In this document: positions 38,862 to 51,742 of the stretch, piece after piece
Layout of the letters: the number at the start of each line of letters is the position of its first letter
Position numbering within the stretch: position 1 is the stretch's first letter
NCBI RefSeq assembly: GCF_014805685.1
Contig: NC_060909.1
Coordinates: 5,723,792-5,787,791 of the forward strand
Reading direction: 5' to 3'
Length of the DNA: 64,000 nt
Source of the DNA: Silurus meridionalis
Lineage: Eukaryota > Chordata > Actinopteri > Siluriformes > Siluridae
Made by a program: the position numbers and the translations under genes
The notes under the pieces: generated by a model
What the model saw: only the letters and a program-made list of their open reading frames with translations
The model's database searches: none
Told to the model about the DNA's origin: nothing

Positions 38862-39053
<192 letters not shown>

Positions 39054-39121
39054 AGACCCCAACTTTGTCTGCGGTGATCTTCATCTCTCCAAAATCGTAA
39101 GTCGAGTGGTTGTGGGTCGGG

Positions 39122-41175
39122 GTATATAACAAAAGTGAGTACACCCCCCACATTTCAGCAGCAATTTTAATGTATCTTCTCAAGGGACAATAATAAGAAA
39201 TGAAACTTGGATATATTTTAGTCAATGTACAGTTTGTATAGCAGTACAGATTTACTGTCCTCTGAAAATAAAAACATACAGACATTATTGTCTAAATAAC
39301 TGGCAACAAAAGTGAGTACACCCTCATGTCAAAACTGTGTCCAATGTGTGAATATTTTGTGTGAAAACCATTGTTATGTAGCACTGCCTTAATCCTCCTG
39401 GGCATGGAATTCATTAGAGCTGCACAGGTTGTTCCTGGGATCCTCTTCCACACCTCCATAATGACATCATGGAGCTGCTGGGTGTTGGACATACAGCACT
39501 TCTCCACCTTATGCTTGAGGATGCCTCACAGGTGCTCAATAAGTTTCAGGTCAGGAGACATTCATTACATAACCATCCATCAGCTTCAGCTTCCTCAGCA
39601 AGGCAGTTGTCATCTTGGCCGTGTGTTTGGGGTCATTTTCATGTTGGAAAACTGACATCCTGCCCAATGCTGCTTCAAGTTTGTCTGCTTTACTCATGCA
39701 GCCCCAGACCATGATGCTACCCCTCACCAGGGTACCCCGCTACCTCTCACCACATGCTGGACACCATTCGAGCCGAACAAGTTTATCTTCGTCTTATCAG
39801 ACTGATGAGACTGATGGCTTGAGAGGAAAAACAGTTGCACATTATGGATGCGACAGCCAGAATACTTTGGAACCTCTTTCCTCCTGCCATCAAGAAAAAA
39901 GTCGCCGAAGCATTTGAGCTGTCACATCCAGACTGTGCAACAGTTTTTTTTCTCCTCAAGCCACCAGGCTTCTCAACACAGACCTGAACTGGAACTGAAA
40001 CCCACTCACACACTCACTCAAATGTTTGTTACTGAACCTGAAGTCAACCATTTACCATTTATTATTTATATTTAATCATATTTATACTGTTTACATGCTG
40101 TTTTTGCACTGCATTGTGTCTGTTCACAAATACTCTCTTGTTTAAAAAGTCCTTTATATTCCTCTATTGCACATTACTGTATAATCAGAGTTTACAATAG
40201 GTTTACTGGTTGGTGCTGTTTTGTGTATCTGTCCCACAATGTCTTGTGTTGTCTGATTGCACTCGGTTGCACACTGTTTGTGACAAGAACACTTACTTTA
40301 GTCCTCAGCTCTCTGTTCTGTTATGTAGCTTTATGTTGTTTGTTTGTAGCTCTATGTTGTTAAATGTATCACTAGGCTTCTGGAGGAACGTTGTCTCATT
40401 TCACTGTGTACTGCGTCAGCTATATATAGTAGAAATGATGATAAAAGCTTCTTGACTTGATTAGTGATGACCACAGGACATGAGTCCAGTAATTCATGCT
40501 TTTGGACAGATCGTCTTCAGCGATCTGACTAGAGGGCTTTCCTGTGAGCCAGCTTCAGAAGAGGTTTTCTTGTGGGACGACGGCCATGCAAACGGTGTAT
40601 GGTCTGAGCGCTGATGAGTGGACCTTCCGTTTCTGCAACCTCTAAAGCAACGCTGCAGCACTCATGAGAAGCAGCTTCTGCACCTGACTCAACTTCTTTG
40701 ATGGACCCATGCGAGGTCTGTTCCGAGTGGAACCCATCTTAGAAAACCTCTGTATGACAGTAACTCAGTTTCAGGGTGTTTCTGATCTTCTTATAGCCTC
40801 GGCCATCTTTGTGTAGAGCAACAATTCTAATTCTCAAATCCTAAAAGTCTTTGCCATGAGGTTCCATGTTGAACATCCAGTGGTCAGTATGAGAGAATTG
40901 TACTCAAAGCACCAAATTTTAACTTCTCTAATACAAGATACACACGTTTGTATGGTCCTGTCAAGCAGACAAAAACAAGAACATGATGAATAGGACATGT
41001 GGCTTTGCAGGGTTATGTACAGCTGTTATCACTTAGGGGTTACTCCCTTTTTTTTGCCAGGTATTTTGACAATAATATTGAGGACAGTAAATCTGTACTG
41101 CTATACAAACTGCACACTGACTACCAATTTCCATTTTTATAGTATTGTCCCTTAAGAGTATACTACTGACACTAA
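39122..41175 (-). mobile_element. Full-length but decayed Tc1 element (aacaaaagtgagtacacc family) interrupted by a LINE tail
   Basis: Long inverted repeats of about 200 bp lie at 39122-39327 and about 41033-41175 (gtatagcagtacagatttac against gtaaatctgtactgctatac). The minus strand encodes transposase fragments, e.g. RIPGTTCAALMNSMPRRIKA near 39400-39460. Several stops and the insertion at 39809-40464 inactivate it. Confidence 0.85.
39809..40464 (+). mobile_element. LINE-like 3' region inserted in the Tc1 copy
   Basis: The Tc1 sequence breaks after tcttatcagac and resumes at ccacaggacatgagtcc. TGATGA occurs at both edges (39803-39808 and 40465-40470), a plausible target duplication. The insert ends gatgataaaagcttcttgac followed by ttgatt, as in the other two LINE tails. 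Small frames on both strands resemble non-LTR 3' ends but are broken. Confidence 0.7.
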
Positions 41176-41329
41176 TTAGTGCCTGTCATTGTATACATAA
41201 AAAAATCAGACAGTATTCAGACGTAGTACAAATACCGGCCATACCAGTGGAACAGCTGTAGGTGTAACAAAAGTGTAAAACCGTCATGCTTTCCTATTGT
41301 ACGTTCCTCCAAAGCCTATTTATGTCAGC

Positions 41330-41896
41330 CATAATGACAGACGAGGATCCGCTTGTTCATCATGATGCGCGATATTTGTCACGGCTTCACGTGTCATGAA
41401 CGAAACGTGAGCGCGTCTGTCTTGTTCCCCCTATTAGGCGAATGGTACAATCCACTCGTTCGGCTCCTAACGCGGAACCAGTCATAATGGCTGCGTCTCA
41501 AATGTTTCCCCGTTTTCTACCCAGGCGCACTGTACAGGTCATATGATTTCTTTTGAAGTGCACTTCTGTGAGTGTATAACGTAGTGGTTTGGAGTGCGGC
41601 CTAGTGGTCGATGAAAATGAGTGTTATGGTGATGAGGAGGAGGAGGACAAGGACGGAGGAGGTTTTTTTACGTAGCCAGGCGTTTCAGCGTTGCATCGCA
41701 CGCTGACCAGGAGAGACTGCGTCTTTATCTTCATTTATTTATTTCTATATTTATATGTAAACGTGCTGGACACTCGTCCTGCACCCTCTGACAATGCCTG
41801 GAGGATTTACACCGAGTTAAGAGCGGACATTTCTGGCCCAAGGACCATCAACGACGATATTTCAGCAGCCAGGCGCGCGCCCGTCAGCTGCTCGAG
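41330..41896 (+). promoter_or_regulatory. Candidate madd promoter and non-coding first exon
   Basis: This stretch is GC-richer than its surroundings, free of recognised repeats and rich in CpG. It ends at an exon-like edge, ctgctcgag|gtcagtag (donor GT at 41897-41898). It contains purine-rich GAGGAGGAGGAGGACAAGG-type sequence typical of fish 5' leaders, and no long ORF. madd needs a leader exon upstream of 58138, and this is the best candidate between the genes. The transcription start is not defined; the block could instead be an unrelated regulatory element. Confidence 0.35.
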
Positions 41897-44249
41897 GTCA
41901 GTAGTAGTGACTGTGTGCTTTTATTTCCAGTATCTGAATTATGTTTTAATATAATACAAAAACACAACTGGCACCCTGGATATTGGTGTCTTGTTTGGAA
42001 ATTTGCTCTTCAAACCTGGATGTGGACTCATTGGTGCTAATTCCGTTCTCCAGCTAGCGTTGATTAGCAAGCTAGTCAGGTGTCGCTGGTTAAATTGAAT
42101 GAACCTGAAGGACTTTATCATTATCTGACTCATGTCCGTGCAGCCAAGACCAAGGGAAATTATGGACAATAGGAAATACATCTGAGGAGAAGGTTAAAAA
42201 AAAGATGTAGAAAATGAGCAATTCTGGACAGTCAGGAAGGATGTTCGTGACTAGCCGTTAGATGGCAGCTTCTCGATCAGCTTCATTGACACATCCATAA
42301 TCCAGAACATCTTTCTGTCTTCTATATATATCCACATATTACTCTAGAAATAAAACCATGCTCATTATTGCATCCTTGATCCGTCTGAGATGGATAGAAA
42401 AACGCTTGAATGGCATCAGGAGACTTCAGATGTTTCTCGTAGCTGGAGGACGAATATGGGTTTCAGAGCTGATTGTTTGAAGGTGCAACATGGGATAGTT
42501 TTTCCTTTTAATTCATTAAAATATACTACTACTTATAATCATGTTGACTTAAGCCTTTATCTCAGTACACTACTAATATGTAACAAATGGGGGCTTTCTC
42601 ATTGGCTTAGGCGCATGTCAATCATTTCCATAGACCCGCCCCCTCCCAATGCCTTTTTATTCCTTATTGATAATATGGAGAAGGTACATGTTCATTTAGA
42701 CAGTGGAGTCAGGACGAGAAGGTGAACATCAGAGAATGATGGCAAGTGAGATAATGAAAAGCTCGACCAGCTCTAGTATTGGTTTTCCACCAACATGGAT
42801 GCTATTCCTTTTTTTTTTTTTTTTTTTGCAGAGAACCTGGCCTTAGTTCAGCACTAAATACTTGCTTCCTACAGAGAACATGGTTCAAACCCGACCCTAA
42901 ATAGTTGCTTATTTGTCTTACTGCAGAGAACACTGTTGGTTCTAGTTTAGCGCTAATTACTTGCTGGACGAGAAACCCAGAACCGGTTGCATCATTGAGA
43001 GAGGTGCGGTGCAGAGGTGGGGAAATTTAATGTTGACAACAGATCTTCTAACATCTCCACTGCCTACTGCATTAGTTACTGGAGATATGGCCAGTTTTCT
43101 ATAGGCTCCGGTTTGGAGAGTCCGGTACTAAACGAGAACCGGATCTAGAACCAGGACATTTGCATTTTGTCATTAAAAGACATATAGGGTAAACACAGTA
43201 CGTTTTGGGGTGGTGATTAAAAATGATGGAAACACTCAGTAAATAAAACAAATTTGAAATGTATTCAACTCTTCATCTTGCACATAAATCCTACCCAATG
43301 CCCCGTTAATCTACAGACACAGAGTTGGTGTAACCATCGTCCGTTATCCATTATCTTGTTGTATGGACGGCTTGCCAGCTTCTTTCCCTCCCCTGCCTCT
43401 TGTTCATTTTTTTCCCTGAAATAGGACACTTGATGAGATAAGGTGTTCATGACACACAATCAGATCCCATGCAGAACAGTCTACTTTGCACCCTTTTAAC
43501 CGAGCTCCGCCAATAAAACCAGAGATTTAGGATTTGTGCTCGCGATGGAAGTAATACGACTCGCAATACAGTAATCCGTTCAGATCCGGCTCAGACGTGG
43601 TGCACTGCGACCCCGTGACTGATGTCATTCCATGGGGTATTTAAGTGTTGCGTCTGAACTGCTGACGAATCCTCTTTTTTTATTGCACGAGCTCTGCGTG
43701 CGTTCACATAAGAGGAAGCTTATTTGAGTTTTGTATCTGTGTGGTAAGTAAACTCTTCTTAAACTATTAGTGAGTGTTTTTTTTGTTTGTTTGTTTGTTT
43801 TTTCGTATAGTAATAAATGATATGTGAATAGCTGCCCATAGTTTTATAGAATGTCAGTAAGCCCAAGGTGGTTCCTATCCTTAGTTTGGGTATAACAGCT
43901 GTAAATAGTCCTCTTCTTTCCTAATTTTAATCTATTAAAGTTGTCTAATGACCCGGAAAACATCTGCCACAGATGAGTGGTTACTATAGAAACGATTGCG
44001 TATTAGAACAATCTCGATATTATTATTATCACTATTATTAATCTGTGATTTGCTTTGCAGCCAGCACTAATGTCAGACCAGGGCTATTAGTTAAACCGAC
44101 CCCATCAACACCATCTGACCAATCGTATCCGAGAAGCCGGATGCACAGCGGTAAAAGAAAACTAGATATCTTCATCCTCCTGACCATCCAGACAAGATTT
44201 GCGTAGCACCGAGTTGAGCGCAACAGTGCCGGAGTTTGTGAGAAAGTGT

Positions 44250-44560
44250 TGTCATTAGTTCAGTTAGTAGATTCGTGGGCTTTCTTTACTTCAGGGGGTC
44301 TGCAGAGAGGCCATTAGATGTAGCAAGCAGGGAAATTAGGGCTCGAATCTGCCTTGAGAGCAGTAATTGTGGCCATCCGAGTGCCATTATTTGGAACACT
44401 GCATGGGATCATTTTGTCTAGCCGAGGCTTCCATCTGTTCCAAGATTTACATTATTATATGCAGCGAAGATGGAGCTTTGGGTATATGGGCAGCTGTGTT
44501 ACTTAATATAAAGGCTACACAGTCGGAAGGCGATTTCAGGCTCTGGTGCTAAGGACCCGT
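44250..44560. promoter_or_regulatory. CNE-like block in probable madd intron 1
   Basis: Unique, non-repetitive sequence with cagtaattgtggcc, gccattatttggaac and cattattatatgcagc motifs. No protein similarity was found in any frame. Confidence 0.25.
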
Positions 44561-46394
44561 TTTTGTGAGTGTGTCTCTGTCTGTCGGTAATGATTCCTTT
44601 AAAAGGAAAAAAAAAGAGTCAGAGAGAAAAATGCTAAGTGACTCCAGTGTAATGGCTTCGATCGATTTGTTACAAGCTGTTTGTTTTATCTGAAAACATG
44701 CTTCCAACAACATTAACAATTCATGAGTCGGTCACCCGAATGCGTAATGTTTATTCATTTGAACGCTTATAAGGAGCTCCTTCTTATAGTATGGGTACGA
44801 TTCTGAGTGGCCTGCACATAACCATACACCAACACACACCCAGGGATTATTCTGGAAATCAGTTCATTTCTTCTTTTCACGTATCATTCAGATTTCAGAA
44901 TTCACAATGACCTTTACCAAGCAATCTGGCATGGGCTGAGAATTGTCTGAGAATTGTGTATATTTCAGTATGGCCAGAACTGGACCATAGCAATCACCTC
45001 TGATCTGAATAAATATCCTATCTCTCTCTATCTCTTTATCTATCTAATGATTGTTCCACACATTATCCTGCTGTCAAGTTTTTATTACAGTTCTGATCCC
45101 ACACACACACACCCTTCCTCACTCCCTCCCCCCCTACAGCGTGACTGTATATCTCAGTAAAGATTTTGCATCAGCCGTACGTACACAGTGTTGCTTTCGC
45201 TTCTCCTCCACACTTGCAGAAGACAGAAGGACAGCGTGCACAACACAGACTGCATTTCGATGCGCTGCTGTAAAAAGAAAGGAAAATCTTTGCTCCGAAG
45301 TCTGCGAGGACGAACGGAAGTGAGCAGATCTGCGTTTCTTCTGCTGTCTCACGGCCCTAATCACGGTTGTTGTTACTCTCCCATATTTGCTTTGATCTAT
45401 TATGTTGCTGTATATGGCTATGAGAATCGAGTGAAGGAGTCAATTTTTAGGGCTTTCATGCTTCTTAGCTCTGATCGTTCTGCTTAAGCTCAGGAGCACA
45501 GCAAATATAATTCTTTTCCGACTTTTTATCCTTCGATTGGTGAAGGTTGGTAGGTTTTGAAAGGTTTTGCAGAGTAAAGATAATTGTTGTTGTTATTCAG
45601 GGGTTTGTAATGTGATGTTTTGTTAATCACTGATTTATATTCTTTTACCATTAACTTCGTTTAGATTAAAGAGCAGTGCGATGGAAAGGAAACGATCAAG
45701 TCCCTCTCAATGAAACTGCCGGCTTTAGTTTAAATGCATGTTGCTTGGGGGGAGATGATGCACCGAATACAGGGTGTGTGTATTGATGATATTTAATGTT
45801 TTACAAATGCATTATTCACGAGAGCTTTTGCAAGCCATCAATTACTTAAAAAAAAATGTTTTTTTAAACAGCAACGTGGAGTATAAACATCCTAAAATCT
45901 TTTTCTTAATAATATTAAGCTCTAAATATGACAAAAAAGCACACCCCATCCTAACCACCAAAAGAACACCGTATTAAAACGTACATGTAATAAAACTGTC
46001 CCCGGGGTAGTCATCCGATCCTTATCCTTAATTATCCAGCTTACGTCAACACACGATCTGCTTCCTCTGCGCCATTATCAGATATTTGTCTTCTCCTTCA
46101 TGATCCAAGCAGCGTTTGTGCTACTTTCTATTAAATTAATTAGTGTGGTGTTCTGTAGGAGGAAAAAAAAACAACGCTAAGTTAAAAGTAATGAAGTTTG
46201 GTTTTGGGTTCAGGGTAATTTTTAAATTTTCACTTCAGTGTTAATGTGAAATGTGCTCTGCACTTGTATCCTTTGGTTTGTTCGACTGAAACCAGAAAAG
46301 CGATATGTACTGGGTTTTTTTTTTTTTGATCGACAATACTTGTTTAATTTGCTGTTCTGGTGGAGGAAGCGACAGTCGGCTGTTCTCGTTGAGG

Positions 46395-46660
46395 TCCCCA
46401 GGCGTTGTGAATGCACGTCAGAGAGAACAGCTCACCCAGGGTTTCGCTGAGCATATGTGCCCCTGGTGGGCAGGACAGTTGATGGCAGTCATGCATTTAC
46501 TTGCCACATGAATTGCCCTTTGCAATGAATCATTAAAAGCCTTCAGGGAAAACGTCTCCATTGTGGTGTTAATTAAAGCGACACCAAGAAGATTGTGTTC
46601 AGTGAACCTGAAAAAGCCTGAATCCTTGACCCAGCACTCACCGGATGTGAGGGTAATTGA
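46395..46660. promoter_or_regulatory. CNE-like block in probable madd intron 1
   Basis: The unique sequence includes gcagtcatgcatttacttgc, cctttgcaatgaatcatt (POU/SOX-like) and ggtgttaattaaagcgac. An LIM/homeodomain TTAATTAA core is present. Texture resembles known vertebrate enhancers; conservation is not shown. Confidence 0.28.
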
Positions 46661-47085
46661 AGGCTGTTTTTCAGGCCAGAAGTTCTTTAGGAGTGGTCTT
46701 CATTTGTATTCAACATAGCCGACTGTATTTCTGTAATAAATCGCAATTGGGCGTGTCGATTATTTTTATATAACAAAGTGCTGTATTTCACTTATATTGC
46801 AGCATTTGTAAACACACATGTTTAGCCTAAGTCAGCAGTTTTAGCTCTAAACAAACACTCCCACTTGGGTTTTTGTACTCTGAACATGATTAGTCTCCAC
46901 ACAGAAGATTTCAGCAAATACATTCATTTAATCTGATCTTGTGAGCATCCACCCTCATGTAAAGGTGCCACTATTTAAATGAGAAACCAGTGATTTTTTT
47001 CCCACACAGCCAGAAACACAGCAGCAACACAGTGGTATAAATAAAAAGTCCAGTTTTCAGCATCTAAAAACGAAGCATTGTTTAA

Positions 47086-47430
47086 ATAACGCTGAGTATC
47101 TCTTCATCATGGCACCTGTTAGTGAGTGGGATATGTTCCGCAGCAAGCGAACGTTTTGTCCTCAATGGTGATGTGTTAGAAGCAGGTTTGTGATGTCTTG
47201 ATCACTGGGTTCAGAGCATCTCCAAAACAGCAGCTTTTGTGGGATGTTCCTGGTGTGCAGTGGTCAGTATCTATCAAAAAAAGGTACAAGGAAATAACAG
47301 TGATGAACCGGTGACAGGGTCATGAGCGAAGGCTGGTCCGTGTGGTCTGATCCAACAGACGAGCTCCTGTAGCAAAAGAGGGACCAACACAATAGACAGA
47401 ACATCATGACCACCTTCCTAATAATCAGTG
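47086..47430 (+). mobile_element. Tc1 remnant (same family as 1688-2182), internally deleted
   Basis: It shares tctcttcatcatggcacctg, tgtgcagtggtcagtatcta, gtgatgaaccggtgacaggg and aaagagggaccaacacaata. The right end gaacatcatgaccacctt is intact enough to place the TIR. Confidence 0.75.
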
Positions 47431-48540
47431 TACGTTTGGATCACAGCTGAACGCTAGTTTGTAAAGTTGCCGGGTTTTGTAACGCAGCATTGCTTACTCT
47501 TATGGCAGTGTTTCAGAGACCTAAAAGGCAGTTTTCTGTCAGCAGTTATCTTTTTAAGTGTCTAAAATTGGTGGCCCCTTCAGGCAATTAAGAATCTTTC
47601 GGCTCCACGGTGCCACTCTCTTAGTAGTTAGTGGAAAAACCTGCCACGTTGACCTTTGAGCCCAGCTCCTCCGATTCCACAGCACCTCCGAATGCCTGCA
47701 GAGGACCTGAGAGCCAGGAGTGCGAAAGCATCAGCCATGTCTCTACTGTAATCATATCATATATGAAACCTAGTGCAGCTTGTTTGCTCTTGACATTTTG
47801 GAAGTTTGCGAGCACTGTGCGAAGCAGCAGGTGTTCCTGACACAGAGCACAGCACTTTAGTCTTTTCAGCTTCAGAGGTCTCAATCCCACGGGGGTCATT
47901 CTGAGACTAATCGCCGAAGACTTACACCATCTGTCGCAGATCTTTAAGATCACAGACCCAGCAGATGATGCCGTGTTGACACAATTGCAGGTTTTTTTTT
48001 TTTTTTGCTAAGTAATATCTAATATAACTCATGACACTTATTGAACACTTTATCCGTTTTCTATTAATGAAATGTCTGATTAACCTCCATTACCTCTTAA
48101 GGAAAAAAAAACCTACCAGATTTACACATGATTGCAGGATTAAAACGGATGCATTGGTTCCAGAGTGTTATATTTCTTACTTCACTTTTCAATTAATTTC
48201 TCGTAATGTTTGGCTGTTAAACATTTCCGCCACCATGTTTGTCTGAGGCAGACAGGCTGTTTGTCTTTCTGGGTGGAGGAGCAGATGTCAGTCAGGTTAG
48301 TTAGCTCTATGGATTTGTGAACAATAGATAGTTGTCTCCTGTCCATTAAGCACACAATTTCGAGTTTGTTAATCTGATATAAAAATTTCTAACCATAGAC
48401 AAATATCTTCAACATTTATTTAACTACCTATATATTTATTAGGAGAAAAAAAAAAGATTAAAAAGGCCCACAAATTGTCAAAGCTAATACTTTCACTGAT
48501 TATTATATCGCTGTAATTTAATGACGATCGAAAAAGAAAT

Positions 48541-49323
48541 TACCGTAATTTCCGGACTATAAAGCGCACCCATATATAAGGCTGAATTTTACAAATATTT
48601 TTATTTTTAACCTAAATAAGCCGCACCTGTCTATGAGCCGTACATTAGTGTCTACACTAATGTACTTTACACAGGCTTTAACGAAAGACACGTTACACAC
48701 GGTGTAACAGGTGAAATATGTTGCGCTTCCTTTAGGAGCATAGCGGTATTTTGGGAATAGCATGGCACTGCATTTTTCCGATATTACTGCATGTGCAAGA
48801 CCGAGGAATATGTCCTTATTATTTTCTGATGCTCATTTCTAAGTTTCTTTGACTAACCAATAAAAAATAAAAAAGCACGAGTTTTGGAAACCTGTCTGTG
48901 CTTATATGATTTCTGTTGCAACTGGAGTAAGCGAGCTCTCCCTTCACCCAGACTCAACGCATTACAACGGCTTGTATCTAAACAGTAGCCTACCAAGAAA
49001 GTCATTGTTCACTGTCTTCCTCCTTCCTTTCACAACTATTTCTCTTAAGAGTTTATCTTTTGGCATCGTCGTGCGTTTAAAAAAAAAAAAAAACGTTTTT
49101 TCTCCCGATGCCGTGCAGCTCAGAACACAGGTGAGGTGCGTTTTTTTCGTTCCCGTTCGGAAATTTCATTGGTCTAATGTTATGGGGTTCAGTTTTTTGG
49201 CTTGAAGTTTGTGAAACTGGGAAAAATCCAGGAAAAATTCATAAATAACCCGCTTCGTTGTTTAAGCCGCGGGGTTCAAAACATGGGAAAAAAGTAGCGG
49301 CTTATAGTCTGAAAAATACGGTA
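48541..49323 (-). mobile_element. Deleted pogo-like element with foreign internal segment
   Basis: TIRs are taccgtaatttccggactat and agtctgaaaaatacggta. Unlike the copies at 17677 and 24986, about 270 bp (48695-48965) does not match, and the MDEVPL-coding part is missing. Confidence 0.75.
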
Positions 49324-50564
49324 GATTAAAACCTAATTAATGGAAACTAATTTTGAGGGGTCTTTTTTTTTTTTTTTTTGTTTATAATTAATTAATTGTT
49401 TTTGCTTTTATCTATTTGTTTGTTTATTAAATAAAAACTCGATTTGCTTTTTTTTTCTGTACTGGTGACTACAGATGCTCAAACACTGCATGAAATGAGA
49501 AAACGTCTAATGAATACGTATGACTTATTCCTGTTATTTATTTTTTTTTTTGGTTGGAGGAGGGGGGGGGGGTAATTTATGTAACAATTGATTTATTCTT
49601 TTACCCGTTCGTTTATTTATTTATTTTTCCTTCTGTCTAATTGCATGCTTAATGTCAATGTTTTGAACTGGGGAATTTGTAAGCAAATGAAAAAACAAAT
49701 CAATAACGCACAACACGCATCCGTTCGAAAGCCTCGGCAACACCATTGTCTTTTTCTATTTGTGATTCCGGCAGTGGCTTGACGTTGATGCACTGACTCA
49801 TAAAAGTTTAACCACACACAGACAGAAGGATCTGGACCTAAAGTTTTGAATATAAATCCATAAGAGGCTTTTTAACACAGAACGATTTTTTTAATGGTCT
49901 GCTCGCTGCAGGAGGCACAAGCGAGGGTGGAAGTGTGGATTATACATATTTATTATTATTTATACAATTTTTCTGTTTTTCTTATGCAAGTAGCCCCATG
50001 TGAGGATTCGGATTGTGTTTTTGTGATTATAAATCAGCCTTGACGTTTTCCTCACATGTCTCTATAATAGGATGGATAAAGACTACAGAACAAAGGCCTA
50101 CACCCCGCGCCCCCCCTTTATTTTCTGCATATGAACAATGAACTCATTGCCGGATTTAAAAACAAAAAAAACGACTAATTGAGGTTGAGTTCAAATCATC
50201 GCAATACCAACCCTCCAAATCATTCGACACGAACAGCCATGTTTTTAAGCCATTACACGCTCTACTGAATCCAAAATAAACCTTGTGCCTTATAACTGTT
50301 TTTAGAACTTGTTACACTGATCATAAATTACTTAAAGCCGTAGTACTGAAAAATGATTTGTCTTCGATTCCCAAGTGGTGTTAGTTGCATTCCTGCATTT
50401 CACCCCATGAATTGCCTGCTCACAAATACATTCGCAGCTGCATCTGTGGGAAGAAAAAACAAAACAAAAAACAAAACCGGGCAGCTTTGAATCTCATTAC
50501 CGTGGAGTCGATTGCGCAGGGTTAGACCTGTGCACACAGGGGCGAACATGGACGCAAAATCGTG

Positions 50565-50572
50565 TGACGTCA
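50565..50572. promoter_or_regulatory. Palindromic CRE (TGACGTCA)
   Basis: A perfect full CREB/ATF site within cgtgtgacgtcatgttc, in otherwise unique sequence (50460-50650) with two CpGs nearby. Function is not implied by the motif alone. Confidence 0.3.
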
Positions 50573-50999
50573 TGTTCTCGCATGTGGAACCTCTGGTGTC
50601 TCTGGACCTGTTCCATACTCCACAGTTGAGCAAGCTGCTGAATCGAACACAAAGAGGCTGACGCACTGTATAGCCAGTGCTCATTCCATTCTTTTTTTTT
50701 TTTTTTTTTAATACAGCAAATTACATTTTGACGCACGCATTTTTAGCATCGAGTTATAACCACAGTGACGAACAAGTGTTCCAACCAGTTGTGCTTGTTG
50801 TGCTTCAGTTATCAAAAACACCATCAAACCTCACTGAGGCTTATTTCATGCTAGAATTTACCTCCATGGCAAAATAAAAATGTATGGTGTCATATGAGCC
50901 TTAAGGAATTGGAAAATGGAGACTATTTCCCAACCCTCATTTAAGGCCCTTTTTTTTTTTTTATTAATTTTTTTTTATTATTAAAGCATCCTGATGTTT

Positions 51000-51300
51000 T
51001 TGGATTTTTGCAGCTCGAAATCACAAATGCACTGCCACAATTCAAGAGGCCCTGAAACATTATAAAGCTAGAAGTTAGATTGGTTTTATTGATGCATTAC
51101 AAATCATTTCTGAGGCCCGCACGCTGCATGCAAGTCCCTTTCCCCCTCCTTCTCCTCTTCCACAGTGATATTTTTGGCACGGTAGGTGGAATGAGAAAGT
51201 AAGATTCGCCTTTACAGCAGAAGAGTTTGCCTATTAATCACTAAGTAAAGGCCTGCAGCAGTGTGTGACAGTCAGAGAGCAGAATTGATGCTTTCTCCTG
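51000..51300. promoter_or_regulatory. CNE-like block in probable madd intron 1
   Basis: Repeat-free sequence with gattggttttattgatgc and acgctgcatgcaagtccc, following a poly-T tract. No ORF of note. Confidence 0.22.
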
Positions 51301-51742
51301 GACAGGCCTGAGGAAGTCTCGCTGACTGCGCTATACGCTGACTATGCCAGGACCAAAAATCACGTGCAGAACGTGTGCCATAACCAGACTACATGTGTCC
51401 ATATCGGAGTTTTTGCAGATTTCTCTCAATACTAGGAGTAACAAGTGCATCCAATTTGAAAGTCTGGCAGCAAATTACTTTTACACATGCTTTACCCAAT
51501 TAGAAATGAATAGATAGACCATTTAGTGCAAATAGATGCAAGCAGCTTTTTCAGAACTGAATAGCACTTCTGTTTCAGTGTGTTGCTGAAATATTGCGTT
51601 TGACTCACCACTGCAAAATCTCTCGGGTTACCAAAGTCTTTCCCAATCTGTAAAGTTTTGTGCCTGGTGCTGAAACCTACTTGTTATAAGAGCTTAATCT
51701 CGCCAAGCACAAGGACCTTAAACGTTAGGAAATGAATATATC

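Noticed and set aside
44050..44230. Possible exon after tttgctttgcag
   Set aside because: The acceptor looks good, but the following frame has no similarity to MADD and no suitable donor.
47621..47953. 110-codon minus-strand frame
   Set aside because: No recognised similarity and no start context or splice signals. It probably is a chance frame in intronic DNA; I cannot exclude an unknown repeat.
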